The notes under the pieces: generated by a model
Databases searched by the model: none
What the model was told of the DNA's origin: nothing
What the model saw: the letters and a program-made list of their open reading frames with translations, nothing else
Translations under genes and position numbers: made by a program
From: Mangifera indica
Taxonomy: Eukaryota; Streptophyta; Magnoliopsida; Sapindales; Anacardiaceae
Direction: 5' to 3'
DNA length: 64,000 nucleotides
Assembly: GCF_011075055.1 (NCBI RefSeq)
Contig: NC_058140.1
Coordinates: 8,490,988 to 8,554,987 of the forward strand
Shown here: positions 33,897 to 44,008 of the stretch, one piece after another
Layout of the letters: the number at the start of each line of letters is the position of its first letter
How positions within the stretch are numbered: position 1 is the stretch's first letter

Positions 33897-34637
33897 TGTT
33901 AGGGTTTCCCTCTTATATGAGAGAATGGCTCATTTACTGTGTTATCCACTTTTAACCTTTCGATTAAATGTGGATGGAGGTTATTTTACTTTATTCACAA
34001 AGTTTAATGAAGACTTTTAAATACTTATTCAGATAGGAATTAATAAAGTTAGAAATCCCTATTAAAATAAAGAGAAAAAGAAGAGAAGAAGAGTCACTTT
34101 TTTGTTTCTGTTTATACTTTAGCAGTTTCTATAAATCTGAGTTTTCAAAGTCATTGACCATTAGATCGAGTTGAAATTTTGTGAAGGTGTTTAAACACAA
34201 GGCTCTGCATTTTTAATAGTAGAGATCTGATTTCCAAGTGTCTAGATTTAAATCTAGATGTGCAAATAGAAGCCTTATTTTGGTGATTTCTATCCATTAA
34301 ACTTGTGTTATTTGGTTCCTAGTTGCCAAGAATCATTGTTTTTGATGTATTGCTAATTATATGCCTCTAATTTTACTGTGAAAAACTTTGTTTGTACCTA
34401 TTATTATTGTTGATAGTGGAAGATTTATCTAGAGTAGGTCCCATGGTTTTTCCTTTCCAAATTAGAGAGGTTTTCCAACTTAAAAATCAGGTGTCCATCG
34501 ATTTATTTAATTTTGCTGCATTTTCCTTGCTTGTGGATTCCTAATAGGTTTGCATAAAAGATTGGAAAGTATTTTTGATCTTAGACCATTGTTTTATTCT
34601 ATTTGATTATTAGACTATCAGATTTTATTACTCAATA
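33897..34637 (+). repeat. Copia-5 3' LTR
   Basis: Starts tgttagggtttccctcttat, ends ttattactcaata; colinear with 30183-30900. Confidence 0.85.
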
Positions 34638-35402
34638 CCAAATACTTAAACGGATGCTAAATGGGCATTCATAGGAATGATATGCATAATGATGTGCATA
34701 AAACTGTGTGTGAGAGAGCAACAAGTTTTGCATTAATCTCAAAAGCTAAAATATGATTTGAAGAAAACTATAAAGGAGACTAAGACATATCAATATTAAA
34801 TGATGTTGAGTGCCTAAGAAAGTGGCAAAAACCAAATGTGTAGTCTACATGATTGCTACTTAGCAACCGCAAAGGTTACATGCAGTTAAAACAACAAAGC
34901 CAAGCCCAAAATACATAATAAATTAAGGTATGTTACCATTTTTTGCCTAAGGTTTGGGGAAATCACACTTTCCTACCCTTTGAATTTAAAATGCCACTCA
35001 AAAATAAAGTTGAAGAGCACAATCATCTTCTTTCTTCTGAAAGTTTCTTAAAAATAGATAAATTCAAAAAGTTAAGTTATTAGATCTCATAAAGAAAGGT
35101 GTGATTTAGGAAGATCACATTTATATGTGTGATTTCAATCAGAATCACTTTTTTATAATTCTACATGATATCACTTTACAAGTGTAATTTTATTAGAATT
35201 GCAGCTCAAGAAGTATGACTATGCTATATCATGCCTACGTAATGAGATTCTAACAATACTATAAAGTACAATCTAGTTAGAATTGCATGAGGTAATGTGA
35301 AATCTAACAAGATTGTATTAAGAGATGCACAAAATCACAACTAAAAGTACGATTTGGCCAACTCCAACAAGATGACACTTTGGATGGTGCACTAATAAAA
35401 AT
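34638..35402. other. intergenic, no gene seen
   Basis: Contains several short words of the type gtgattt...aaatcac on both strands (34960-35340), suggesting old palindromic repeats, but no gene and no element with clear ends. Confidence 0.45.
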
Positions 35403-35778
35403 GATATTAGCGAGACAAAAACAATGAGCAGATGACTTTAACAAGGGAAAAATGATAGTTATAAATGGTTGTTAAATGGTCCTTAAAAACTTTTAATAAT
35501 TGAAGAACTTTTGTCATTGTCTGTCATTATAGTTTCTCCAGTTAAAAGTATTTTTATCATTAATACTTTTAATGAGAAAACTATAATGATAGGTGACAAT
35601 GAGATTTTTTCTATCATTATGATAGAAAATAAACTTTTAACAACTATCTTCCCTTTGTTAAAGTTATAAATTTATTTAGTTTTAACGAAAATATAAATAA
35701 TTGGACACTAACATCATGAAAATTATACTTATACCAATCAGATATTTATCTGCTTGTTATTTTTCCCTTGCTAATATC
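35403..35778. mobile_element. foldback/MITE-like hairpin element
   Basis: The left end gatattagcgagacaaaaac matches the reverse complement of the right end, gatattagcaagggaaaaat. Inside, 35512-35556 pairs with 35560-35600 almost perfectly (gtcattatagtttctcc against its complement around a centre attaaaagtatt). The whole 376-base unit can fold into one long hairpin. No coding capacity. Confidence 0.75.
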
Positions 35779-35838
35779 TTTTTTTTTTTTTAATAGTGGT
35801 GTGATTAGATAAAATCACACTTTTTAAATGTGTTTCCT

Positions 35839-37460
35839 TGTAACACCTTCAAGTACATCCAAGGTTATTTTTATCTTTTGGTTCTTATTTATAATTAAGT
35901 ATGTTTATTTAATATTATGTATGCAATTTTAGGGTTGCACGACTGTGTAGAAAGGTCACAAGCCTGTGTATGTGATGGCAAGGGTAAAATAGTATTTTTC
36001 TGTGTGATACATAAAATTTGGCATTGCACCATTGGAGATGTGATAATTTGAGAACACTACAAATTTCTGGAATGTAAGTTAGGTAGCTAGAAATAGGTTT
36101 ACAGAGTCAAACGACAAAAATCAATGTTACATGCTTGTGTATTTTTGCATACATGGTTGTATATATTTAAGAGAGAATAGTTCTCGTCTAGTTAAAGCTC
36201 ATAGCATGTTAATTTGGGATCATGCACACCCTCGTGTGGTATGGGGCACACAGTCATGTATCTTACCTCTGATTGCATGCCCATGTATATATATATGCAT
36301 TTGGAAACACACATATAGGCCTATGTATATTTGGGAAATTTTGGAAGCAAAGCCATGTGAGGTTAGCAATGACAGTATGAAGTTTCTAAGTTTGTGTATT
36401 AGAATAAATATGACTATTTTACCCCTGTAAGGGCAGATTATAAGGAAATAAATAATAAAGCCCTAATGAAAGCAACATAAAATAAATATTGGTTTAGTGT
36501 GTCGAACTATGTGAAAGATAACAAAAATGGATTTTAGGGGTGTCCAAGTATGTGTATGCCAACACAAACCCTGACCAAAATGACTTTGAGTTGAAAACAC
36601 TTAGGCTAGTCTATGTGACCTTGATACCTATTTGATGATTATGCATTAACATTAGGCGTCTTAGCATTTGGGATACTCATACACGCATTAACATTGTATG
36701 CCTTAGCATTTGGGATGTCGTGCACACATTAACATTGGGCATCTCAACATTTGTGATGTTTGTGCGATATTGGGAGAGGCTTGGATCTTAGTCCCTTAAG
36801 ATTGGTATCTATAGCCTGAAACTTGACTAACAAGTTTACTGGGTACACTGTATGATTGACTTTTGAGATGTCTCATGCTTTCATCGGTCATTCGAGATGT
36901 TGATATACATCATGTGGTATCGATCATCTGAGATGAAATTACCATAAGAGATTGGACGTTAGGTGTTGAGATAATTCAGATGGGCATTCAAGATGCTAAA
37001 GAAACATCTAAAATACCATATTGAGATCTAATATAGGACACGAATTGTTAGTTATGGCTATAATTTATGTTGTGTGTTTGGTGTCGAGAAACCACCTACT
37101 TATTGAGTACGTTTCACTCATTATATTCATTGTGTGATTTTGCAACAAGGATTGCGGAACAGTAAAGTAACGGTGAGGGAGCCAATAGGTCAACACAGGA
37201 CTTGCATGAGGCAAGAGATAGTTTGGTCATTTTATATTTTGAATGATTATGTTATCTTTATTTTAAATAATTATGCACTTTGAGCTTGTATTTATAGATT
37301 TTCAAACATGTTGTTGGTTTGAAATAAATTAAGATGTTTTTATTAAATCCTTTTTGGGGATTGTAGGATTTAAATTTGAATACCATGCATATTTCTTAAT
37401 TGTTGCATCTTTTATGAGAGGAGTTTAGGTTAACACGTATCTTGGAGTGAGATCGTTACA
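35839..37460. repeat. gypsy-type LTR, decayed (solo or fragment)
   Basis: Starts tgtaacaccttcaagtacat and ends gagatcgttaca, the TGTAACAC...GTTACA ends common in plant gypsy LTRs. It contains alternating gcacgactgtgtag / cacacagtcatgta words (35935-36280) and, near the right end, ctacttattgagtacgtttcactcatt, typical of such LTRs. About 1622 bases. No gypsy coding region adjoins it, and the flanking five bases do not match. The open frame at 36131-36430 is LTR sequence. Confidence 0.65.
36644..36765. repeat. three-copy minisatellite in the gypsy-type LTR
   Basis: gcattaacattaggcgtcttagc-like units at about 36644, 36685 and 36729; each ends in a form of catttgggatg. Period is about 41-45 bases. 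Confidence 0.7.
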
Positions 37461-38504
37461 CCCAAGGTTTGTAGTTGGTGTAATCAACCAGGGTATGACC
37501 AAACACAATGCAAAAACCTAGCACTAGTTCTAAGCTCTGCTCTATCGAGTTTATCTAGAAGAGATAAAAGAAAGAAAATTTCACAAGTTTCTATTTAGTT
37601 TGATTAATGTATGATTTATGTATTTATTAAAATGTCTTGTAATCGATTTAGTTTGATTAATGTTTGATTTAAGTAATTATTCATATGAGATGTAATTTAT
37701 TTAGTGTGAGTAATATTTTACTTATATACTTGTTGGAATGAGTATTATTTATATAATCCATTGAACATTATATCAATATTTTTATGTTTAAAACATGTGT
37801 TCATATTATTTGAGTTTGAATTCATACTTTATTCGGTAAGTTGTAATAAAAGTAAAAAAAATGAAAAAAAACATGAAATCAAATGCATAACCAATAAACC
37901 ATCAAAAATAAATATAAACATAACAATTCAAAAATCATATGAAAAACCAATGACAAATACAAATGTACATTTGTGATCTACTCGATGTAGTGGAAATACA
38001 ATTGTGAGGCCAAATGTCTATGCATCAAAGTAGACGACTCAGGGGGAAAATCTAAGCTCTATAAATTTTCAGACACTCTATGAAGCGTAGCATAAAAATA
38101 CCATAGTCACCAGAACCCTCGCCTTACTGGGGGACACCTTTTGCTCAATATAATATCAAGTGATCCTTTCATGGTGCATGCCTAGCGGTGATCCAAAAAT
38201 GAATGTGGTGTAAGGTCACATCCACCACACAAGCCCATCATGTCTACCTATGTAAGCTATCTCGGACTCATATACGATGAGCGATAAATCACGCAAATCC
38301 AAAACCCTAGTAACCCAATGGGCATAATTGAAGTTTAAAAAGATAAAAACCTATAAATATTGATAAATTATAATTAACGCACGTGTTGTATACAAGTAAA
38401 TTGTAATAAAAACATGTATATACAATACACTATCGACCCCCCCTCATGGTTTATAAAACAAATCGGACATGTAATCTACATCCACCACCTTGTTAAATAC
38501 ACTT
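37461..38504. other. intergenic, probably decayed retroelement
   Basis: No open coding region of note. The stretch 38000-38310 (accagaaccctcgccttactggg, then ctatctcggactcatatacg) is unlike the AT-rich surroundings and looks like retroelement LTR or leader sequence. Not assignable. Confidence 0.35.
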
Positions 38505-38855
38505 GAATTACAAAAATTGAAAACTGATCTAAAATTTGAAAACTATAGGTTAAAAATTTTAAAAATGATAAAAATAAAAAAAATCAATCTGAAATTTGAA
38601 AACTATATGTTTAAATACCCTAAAATGATAACAACTAAAAATCGAAAACTACACATCAAAAAACTTAGGAATGATAAAAATTGAAAAACAGACATTAAAT
38701 TCAAAAAATACACGCCAAAAAACTCTAAAGTGACAAAATTCAAAAAACTAATCTATGAATTACAAAAATCAAAACGTGGACCTAAAATTCAAAAACTATA
38801 GGTAAAAAAACCCTATGATGAATAAAATCAAAAAACAGATATGAAAAATATCAAT
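38505..38855. repeat. degenerate A-rich minisatellite, about 60-base units
   Basis: Five or six units share a pattern like aaatttgaaaactataggtt, then aaaccctaaaatgataaaaa, at about 38520, 38590, 38650, 38715 and 38780. The plus-strand open frame here is a product of the repeat. Confidence 0.75.
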
Positions 38856-40066
38856 TGGCCTTCTTATCTATTTTTTGCTCTCTTACAGATCCTGAAGTTT
38901 CAAAAAATATCAATTCCCCCTAAATTCCCTCGGATTCTCTCGAAGAACCCCCTTAGGTTACTGTTTGAAATACCCTTCCCCTCGGGGTTTCCCTGTAGTC
39001 CCCTGGGTGTTCACTGTTTGAATTTTTGCAATTCCTCCCTCCCACATGGCGTCGACCAAACTCAAGGGAGCTTTTACCCCTCGAGGTGTATAATCAAGCA
39101 AAAATTATCATTTTAGCCTCCTATTTCAATAACAATCGAATCTCAACCTATTATAGCACAATATCCCTAAACAAATTCAATTGAAACAAAGCAAGAACTA
39201 ACACATTTTATGTATTGTTCAAAAGTGAAATCCTAAAACTAATAACGCTTAGAATCGTCAACAAATCGGTAAAATCTAAACAATAAAATGATTGAAACAA
39301 GACAAGGGATAATGTACTAACCTTTTTTGTCATTTTCGTCATTAGAAAACTCAAAAAATGCTAAAAAATCTGAAAAAGTAGAGCAAATGTTGAATCATAG
39401 GAGTCTCGGATTTTCCTCTGAATTCCAATAATGAATTCAGGGGAGATTTGGGTGGGTTATGAAATTTTTTTTGTTTATGTATAAGGGCATTTTAGTCATT
39501 TTAGATAAATGGGGCATTTTTGCTTAATGTTGAAATTTTGGGACAATTTCACTTAGAGCCCTAATGTTTAGAGCAATTACTTTAATATCCCTAAAAACTA
39601 TAATAAAAAAAAGTAGTTAGTCAATATACTATAAAGTGAAATTAGACATGTTTAAACTAACTTATCAAAAAATTTAATTGGAAAACCTAATGGGATGAAA
39701 CATGGTTGAAGGAAAAAGAGTATAGTGTTTTTTTTATCCAATATATTAATCATCTCAATAATTTTCTCGCCTGATTAATGCTTCAATTTTTAAATAGAAT
39801 TTTATATAGATTAATTTAGTTAGTTCCTAAGTTGTGGCACGTTGATATTATAGGCGAATTTTTCGAAAGTTGTTGTTAGTAATATTTTAGTGAATATAGT
39901 TGATACTTGCCACAAAAATGTATTTGTTTAACAATGGTTGGTTGGTTCTTCTAGCATTCTTGTGTATGGAAGAATTTCAATGATATAACCATGGTTTTAT
40001 CCCTTTTAATATATCCTCGATTTAAGCATCACATGCTAAATTGTTTTTATATAGTTTAGGAGTGTT
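38856..40066. other. intergenic, no gene seen
   Basis: A GC-richer patch at 38920-39090 (ctcggattctctcgaagaac and following) is followed by AT-rich DNA. The open frame at 38841-39116 has no recognisable motif. Possibly the 3' part of a gypsy-type relic linked to the minisatellite before it. Confidence 0.4.
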
Positions 40067-40673
40067 TATTATAGAAAAAAGTTTACATGTATCTCAAATA
40101 TATTGGATGATATATCATAATTATATGCATTCTTCGTTAGTTTCATGAAAAGCAAAAGTCTATGAATGATTAGAAGATAACAAAACCAAAGTTTATTTTT
40201 TGGATAACCATGATGATATTGTACTGTTTCAAATAAAGGTATATCCTTTGCTAAAGCTAGATAGGCTTCTGAATCTGTAAGTTGTACTATTTTTCTTACT
40301 AATTAGTGGATTTGCTAAAGGATTTTTTTGTCTTAAATGTATGGTTCTAATCTTTTGAATGCGAACAAAGTAAATTTGGTGTGCTGATTTGTGTATAGTT
40401 TATTATTTGGTTCTTGTGTAATTCTTGACTGAAAATCGATCTGAATCTCTGATTAATATTCAAACTCGATAAAATAAAATATTAACAGTCTATTATAGAA
40501 AAAAGTTTACATGTATCTCAAATATACTAGATGATATATCATAACTATATACATTTTTAGTTAGTTTCATAAAGAGCAAAAGTCTATGAATGATTGGAAG
40601 ATAACGAAACCAAAGTTTATGTTTTGGATAACCATAACAATATTGTACTGTTACAAATAAAGGTATATCCTTT
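40067..40673. repeat. direct duplication of a 183-base segment
   Basis: 40067-40249 and 40491-40673 are about 90% alike (tattatagaaaaaagtttac ... aaataaaggtatatccttt). The offset is 424 bases. The spacer is unrelated. Confidence 0.85.
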
Positions 40674-41299
40674 CTAGGTCAAAAAGGCACACAACAATTT
40701 TGTATCCAACCAAATTAACATTATTAATGGACTTATTTGAATAAAGTAATTCTTAAGTTTTAGTTCCCCTTGGGTAATGAAATGTATACTTTATTTCATT
40801 TTATTGTCATCATATTGGTTCAGAAACAAATCTTACAAGTACGTTGACTGTAAAAGCTATATCTAATCTAGAGCATTAAGCTAAATAAAATAAAATGTAA
40901 ATTGCATTAAAATACAATACGTTTGGACCATGTGTCTTTTCATCAAAAACTCGAAGGTAGACGGGATATGGCTAGTAGGTTAGATGATTTCCATGCTAAA
41001 TCTCATTTTTTTTCCACAAAAATTCACATCGTAATATTTCCTAAATCAAATTTCCATCAATATTAAAGCAATTTTCTCAAAAAAATAAAAAAAAACCTAT
41101 GGGTTAAATATGATCGCGCTTGCTACAAAAAATTCTTACACAGAGATCAAATCATCCATCCCTATTCGAATAGCTATATTTGTATAATCCCTAAACCATT
41201 TGTTAACATCGTATAGACCTGTTAATTTAATATATTAAATGTTTTTTATTTAAGCCACATAAAATGTCTTCGTCAGCCCATTATTAATATAAATTTACA
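40674..41299. other. intergenic, no gene seen
   Basis: AT-rich, without coding signals or clear repeats. Confidence 0.5.
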
Positions 41300-41470
41300 A
41301 TTAAATTATATATATATACACTTTTGACTATATGATAGACTATAAAAATAAGATATCATCATATAATTAGGTGATTTTAAATTAAGGATAAAATAATATT
41401 TAATCACATGATAATATAATATTTGTATATCAAATTATTTATTTAAAAATATATATGCATAATATTGCTC
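41300..41470. mobile_element. MITE-like element, copy C
   Basis: Core ataattaggtgattttaaat then aaggataaaataatatttaa and tcacatgataatataat. Ends are atatacacttttgac on the left and atatgcataatattgct on the right. Directly followed by copy D. Confidence 0.75.
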
Positions 41471-41510
41471 ATAAATTTAACTAAAAAATTATTTGTCAAT
41501 TTGTCATATA

Positions 41511-41674
41511 ATAAAATTATACATACACAGTTTTGTTATAAAATATGAATATATACATGATATATCATCATGTGATTAAATGATTTTGAATTAAAGATAA
41601 AATAATATTTAATCACATATGATATATTATCTATATACTTAAATTATATATCAAATATGCATACATAGTATTGT
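41511..41674. mobile_element. MITE-like element, copy D (best preserved)
   Basis: About 164 bases. The centre catcatgtgattaaatgatt, tgaattaaagataaaataat, atttaatcacatatgata is an approximate palindrome. The ends, ataaaattatacatacacag and the reverse complement of gcatacatagtattgtt, are loosely inverted. No coding capacity. Confidence 0.8.
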
Positions 41675-41741
41675 TTTTGATAGGGTGAAATAACACCACC
41701 GAAGAAAGCCTGATACCACTGCTACTTATTTAATAATAGTT

Positions 41742-41747
41742 TTTATT
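41742..41747 (-). terminator. candidate polyadenylation signal of the metacaspase-like gene
   Basis: AATAAA on the minus strand, 233 bases after the stop codon. Other A/T-rich hexamers are nearby; chosen only as the first canonical one I see beyond the repeat. Confidence 0.35.
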
Positions 41748-41756
41748 CAGTAAAAT

Positions 41757-41940
41757 AAAAACATAACAGTACAATAGTCCCAATGGCACCCCCATTGATT
41801 ATTTTATGGATTCAGAAACAGGTAACTGGCTAGGCATAGCCTCATAGAGATTAAAAACATAGCGTTACAATAGTCCCAATGGTAGCCTTATTGGTTATTT
41901 ATGGATTCAGAAACAGGGACTGACTAGGAATAGAGATATA
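41757..41940. repeat. two-copy tandem repeat in the presumed 3' UTR
   Basis: acaatagtcccaatgg begins at 41771 and again at 41867. Each copy runs on to tatggattcagaaacagg. Period 96; copies about 80% alike. It lies 40-220 bases beyond the stop codon of the metacaspase-like gene. Confidence 0.8.
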
Positions 41941-41979
41941 TGGAGCCCAGCACACACACTAATGAGAAACGAAAACATA

Positions 41980-43610
41980 TTACAGTTCAAATTTCTTTGA
42001 ATAAAGGTCAAATTGCTTAGATGATGACAAGAGAGGCACCTGCAAACCACCAACTACCCTTGTTAAGGCTTCATTAGAAAAAAAATAGCAATTCAAATGC
42101 TTTATCAATATAATTACCGCTACAAGTTTTAATTAACTACATTGTAAAGATTTAGTCCGAGTTTCAAAATAAATATGATTAACTAACACTGAAATTATGA
42201 GTAAAATGACAAAATACCTGATCCGGCAGATTATTTTTCGGCTTATTTTTCCGTAAGGAAGAGCGGATAGCATTAAGCAAGTGACCGTATGTTAAACCAG
42301 GATTCTTGTAGACAGTCTGGGTGAAGCTAAAAGTCAAGGCACCCGCCATTTTGCCGGTAAAAGTCTGCATATTTATATATGATTTGAGCTCATTAAGTAG
42401 AGATAGATATAATTAAATCATCCACATATCATAAAAATTAATGAAGGTGATTACTCACCGGAGGTCGCCCTGCGCCTTCGTCATCATCACAAGCACTAAA
42501 GGAGACGGCCAGGCCACCCCTTGTTCCTTTGAAAGTAGGTACTGGTGCTCCATATGTTTGATTTTCCCAATCATAGAATCCTTCACTGTTAAAATCACAG
42601 AAATAAAATTAATAGATACTCTCTTTTCGCAATTACAAATTAATAATAATAACAATAAAATCGTTTACAAGACCACCTTTTCATCCTGCAAATATGTGGT
42701 AGGTCAAGAACAGTTCCACTATGGGAAGCATCGACAATAGCATGAAGTTTGGCCCCATGGGGCAGCGGCCTTACGATTGTTTCGTTGATTTCATCATCAA
42801 CAAGTGCTCCTTCAGTGGCGTGATCAACAGGCAACAGCGCTTCATCGAACCCATCAGCTTCGTCTCCGTTGCTGTCGAGCTGCCTTTGGCCATGGCCTAC
42901 GAAATAAAACACTAGGGAGTCTCCAGCCTGACAATTTTGCACTAGCCATCGCAAGGCTGTCCGGATATTCTGCAGTGTGGGAATCTTCGTGGGATCTGCC
43001 TCCTCTTCTGTACGATTTTTTCCATGTTGTATATTAGCATGTATATAATTGGAGAAGACAGAGAGCTCATATGTGTCAAGATATATTCACAAGTAATATA
43101 TATTACTTGGCATCTTTACAGACTTTCAGAAAAAATAAACAATCTTTTCCCCAAACAAATTCAAGTCTTGGTGTATATATGGGTAAGAATCAAGCTAGCT
43201 CTAACCATCACAAAATCCCTTTTTTTCTTATTTCCTTCTTGAATATTCATATTCTTTCTTTTTTTCCTCTTGTTTTTATCAAAACTAATTTTCTTACCAA
43301 ATTGCATAGAGATGATGCAACTTAGTTGGAATCACACATCTCAATGTATGCAAACTTATACATGAAAAGGTTTAGAGACATGTATAAATTTACCTGTAAG
43401 CGTGAGTACGCACTCGCTAGGAAACTTCAATTTGTCAACGAGAAGATACCTCATGCGCTTAACATCATCGGTGACTCCTTTGAGCTTGTAAGTAGTTTGA
43501 AGATAGCTCACTCCGCATAGCACAGCCCTTTTCTTCCCATAAGCCGGAGGTGCGGGATGAGTTTGTGGCCCAGAAATACATTGGCCGCATTGTTGGATTC
43601 CGGTTGCCAT
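41980..43610 (-). CDS. metacaspase-like protein, type I, with Cys-to-Ser at the catalytic site
   Basis: Five exons on the minus strand: 43394-43610, 42677-43007, 42459-42585, 42218-42364 and 41980-42039, all with GT-AG introns, giving 293 residues. The prodomain is short (about 30 residues), with one CX2C (CGQC) and a Pro-rich stretch, where plant relatives usually have a fuller LSD1-type finger and about 360 residues. The p20 part starts at KKRAVLCGVSY. The catalytic His is kept in VFYFVGHGQRQ (usually YSGHG). The catalytic Cys block, DACHSGT in the family, reads DASHSGT (codon TCC at about 42734-42736). The second conserved Cys (SACDDDE), the p10 part (MAGALTFSFTQTV) and the C-terminal FDLYSKKFEL are present. 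No stop or frameshift. Inferred: folded but protease-dead, perhaps a regulator of active metacaspases; a young pseudogene is the alternative. Confidence 0.9.
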
Positions 43611-43677
43611 TGCTTGTGGGTTAGCTTGTTTGTGTTATGTGGTGAGATGGGTTGGATTTCTTGTTATTCAGTCCCAT

Positions 43678-43687
43678 GTATATATAG
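43678..43687 (-). promoter_or_regulatory. TATA box of the metacaspase-like gene
   Basis: CTATATATAC on the minus strand, 68 bases upstream of the start codon, a usual spacing for a plant core promoter with a short 5' UTR. Confidence 0.65.
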
Positions 43688-43853
43688 TTGATCAGCAAGT
43701 GGAGAAGAAGCAGATTCGCTACTTTTTGGACCGAGAAACTTAATTGTAATCGGAAAGCATGATGTAAGAACGATTCCCATGTGCGTGATACATAACACCA
43801 CTAAACGTCTGGCTTTCGTTAATTCAAAGCTAAACATTAAGGAGACTTATTAT

Positions 43854-44008
43854 ACAATAAAATTATATATATAATTTTATATATAAATAATAATATATTA
43901 TTATGTGATTAAATATTTTTTTATTTTTAATTTATAATTTTTTAATTATATAATAATACATTATTATTTATGTATAAAATTATATATATTATTTATCTAC
44001 ATAACACT
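43854..44008. mobile_element. MITE-like element, copy E
   Basis: Ends ataaaattatatatataat and (reverse complement) ataatatatataattttata. The centre is tattatgtgattaaatattt. It begins about 245 bases upstream of the start codon of the metacaspase-like gene, so within its likely upstream regulatory region. Confidence 0.7.

Larger units (their letters stand above)
30183..34637 (+). mobile_element. Copia-5: TNT1-94-like copia element with internal deletion
   Basis: LTRs lie at 30183-30900 (about 718) and 33897-34637 (about 741). Both start tgtta and end aata, and the primer site tggtatcagaac is at 30903-30914. A purine-rich tract (gagacgagggagat) precedes the right LTR. The LTRs differ by many point changes and a short deletion near the start of the left LTR. 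The five-base flanks do not match, so no target duplication is claimed. The internal part carries gag, protease, a partial integrase, a partial RT and RNase H in broken frames. A deletion joins the integrase to the RT near 32780. Confidence 0.9.

Noticed and set aside
30178..34642. Target duplication around Copia-5
   Set aside because: Flanks agtta and ccaaa do not match; the LTR ends may be misplaced by a few bases or the flanks rearranged.
38505..38855. Possible CRISPR-like array
   Set aside because: Units are degenerate and contiguous without unique spacers, and the genome is a plant's.
42441..43037. Plus-strand frames opposite the metacaspase-like exons
   Set aside because: Antisense to well-supported exons with splice sites; no motifs of their own.
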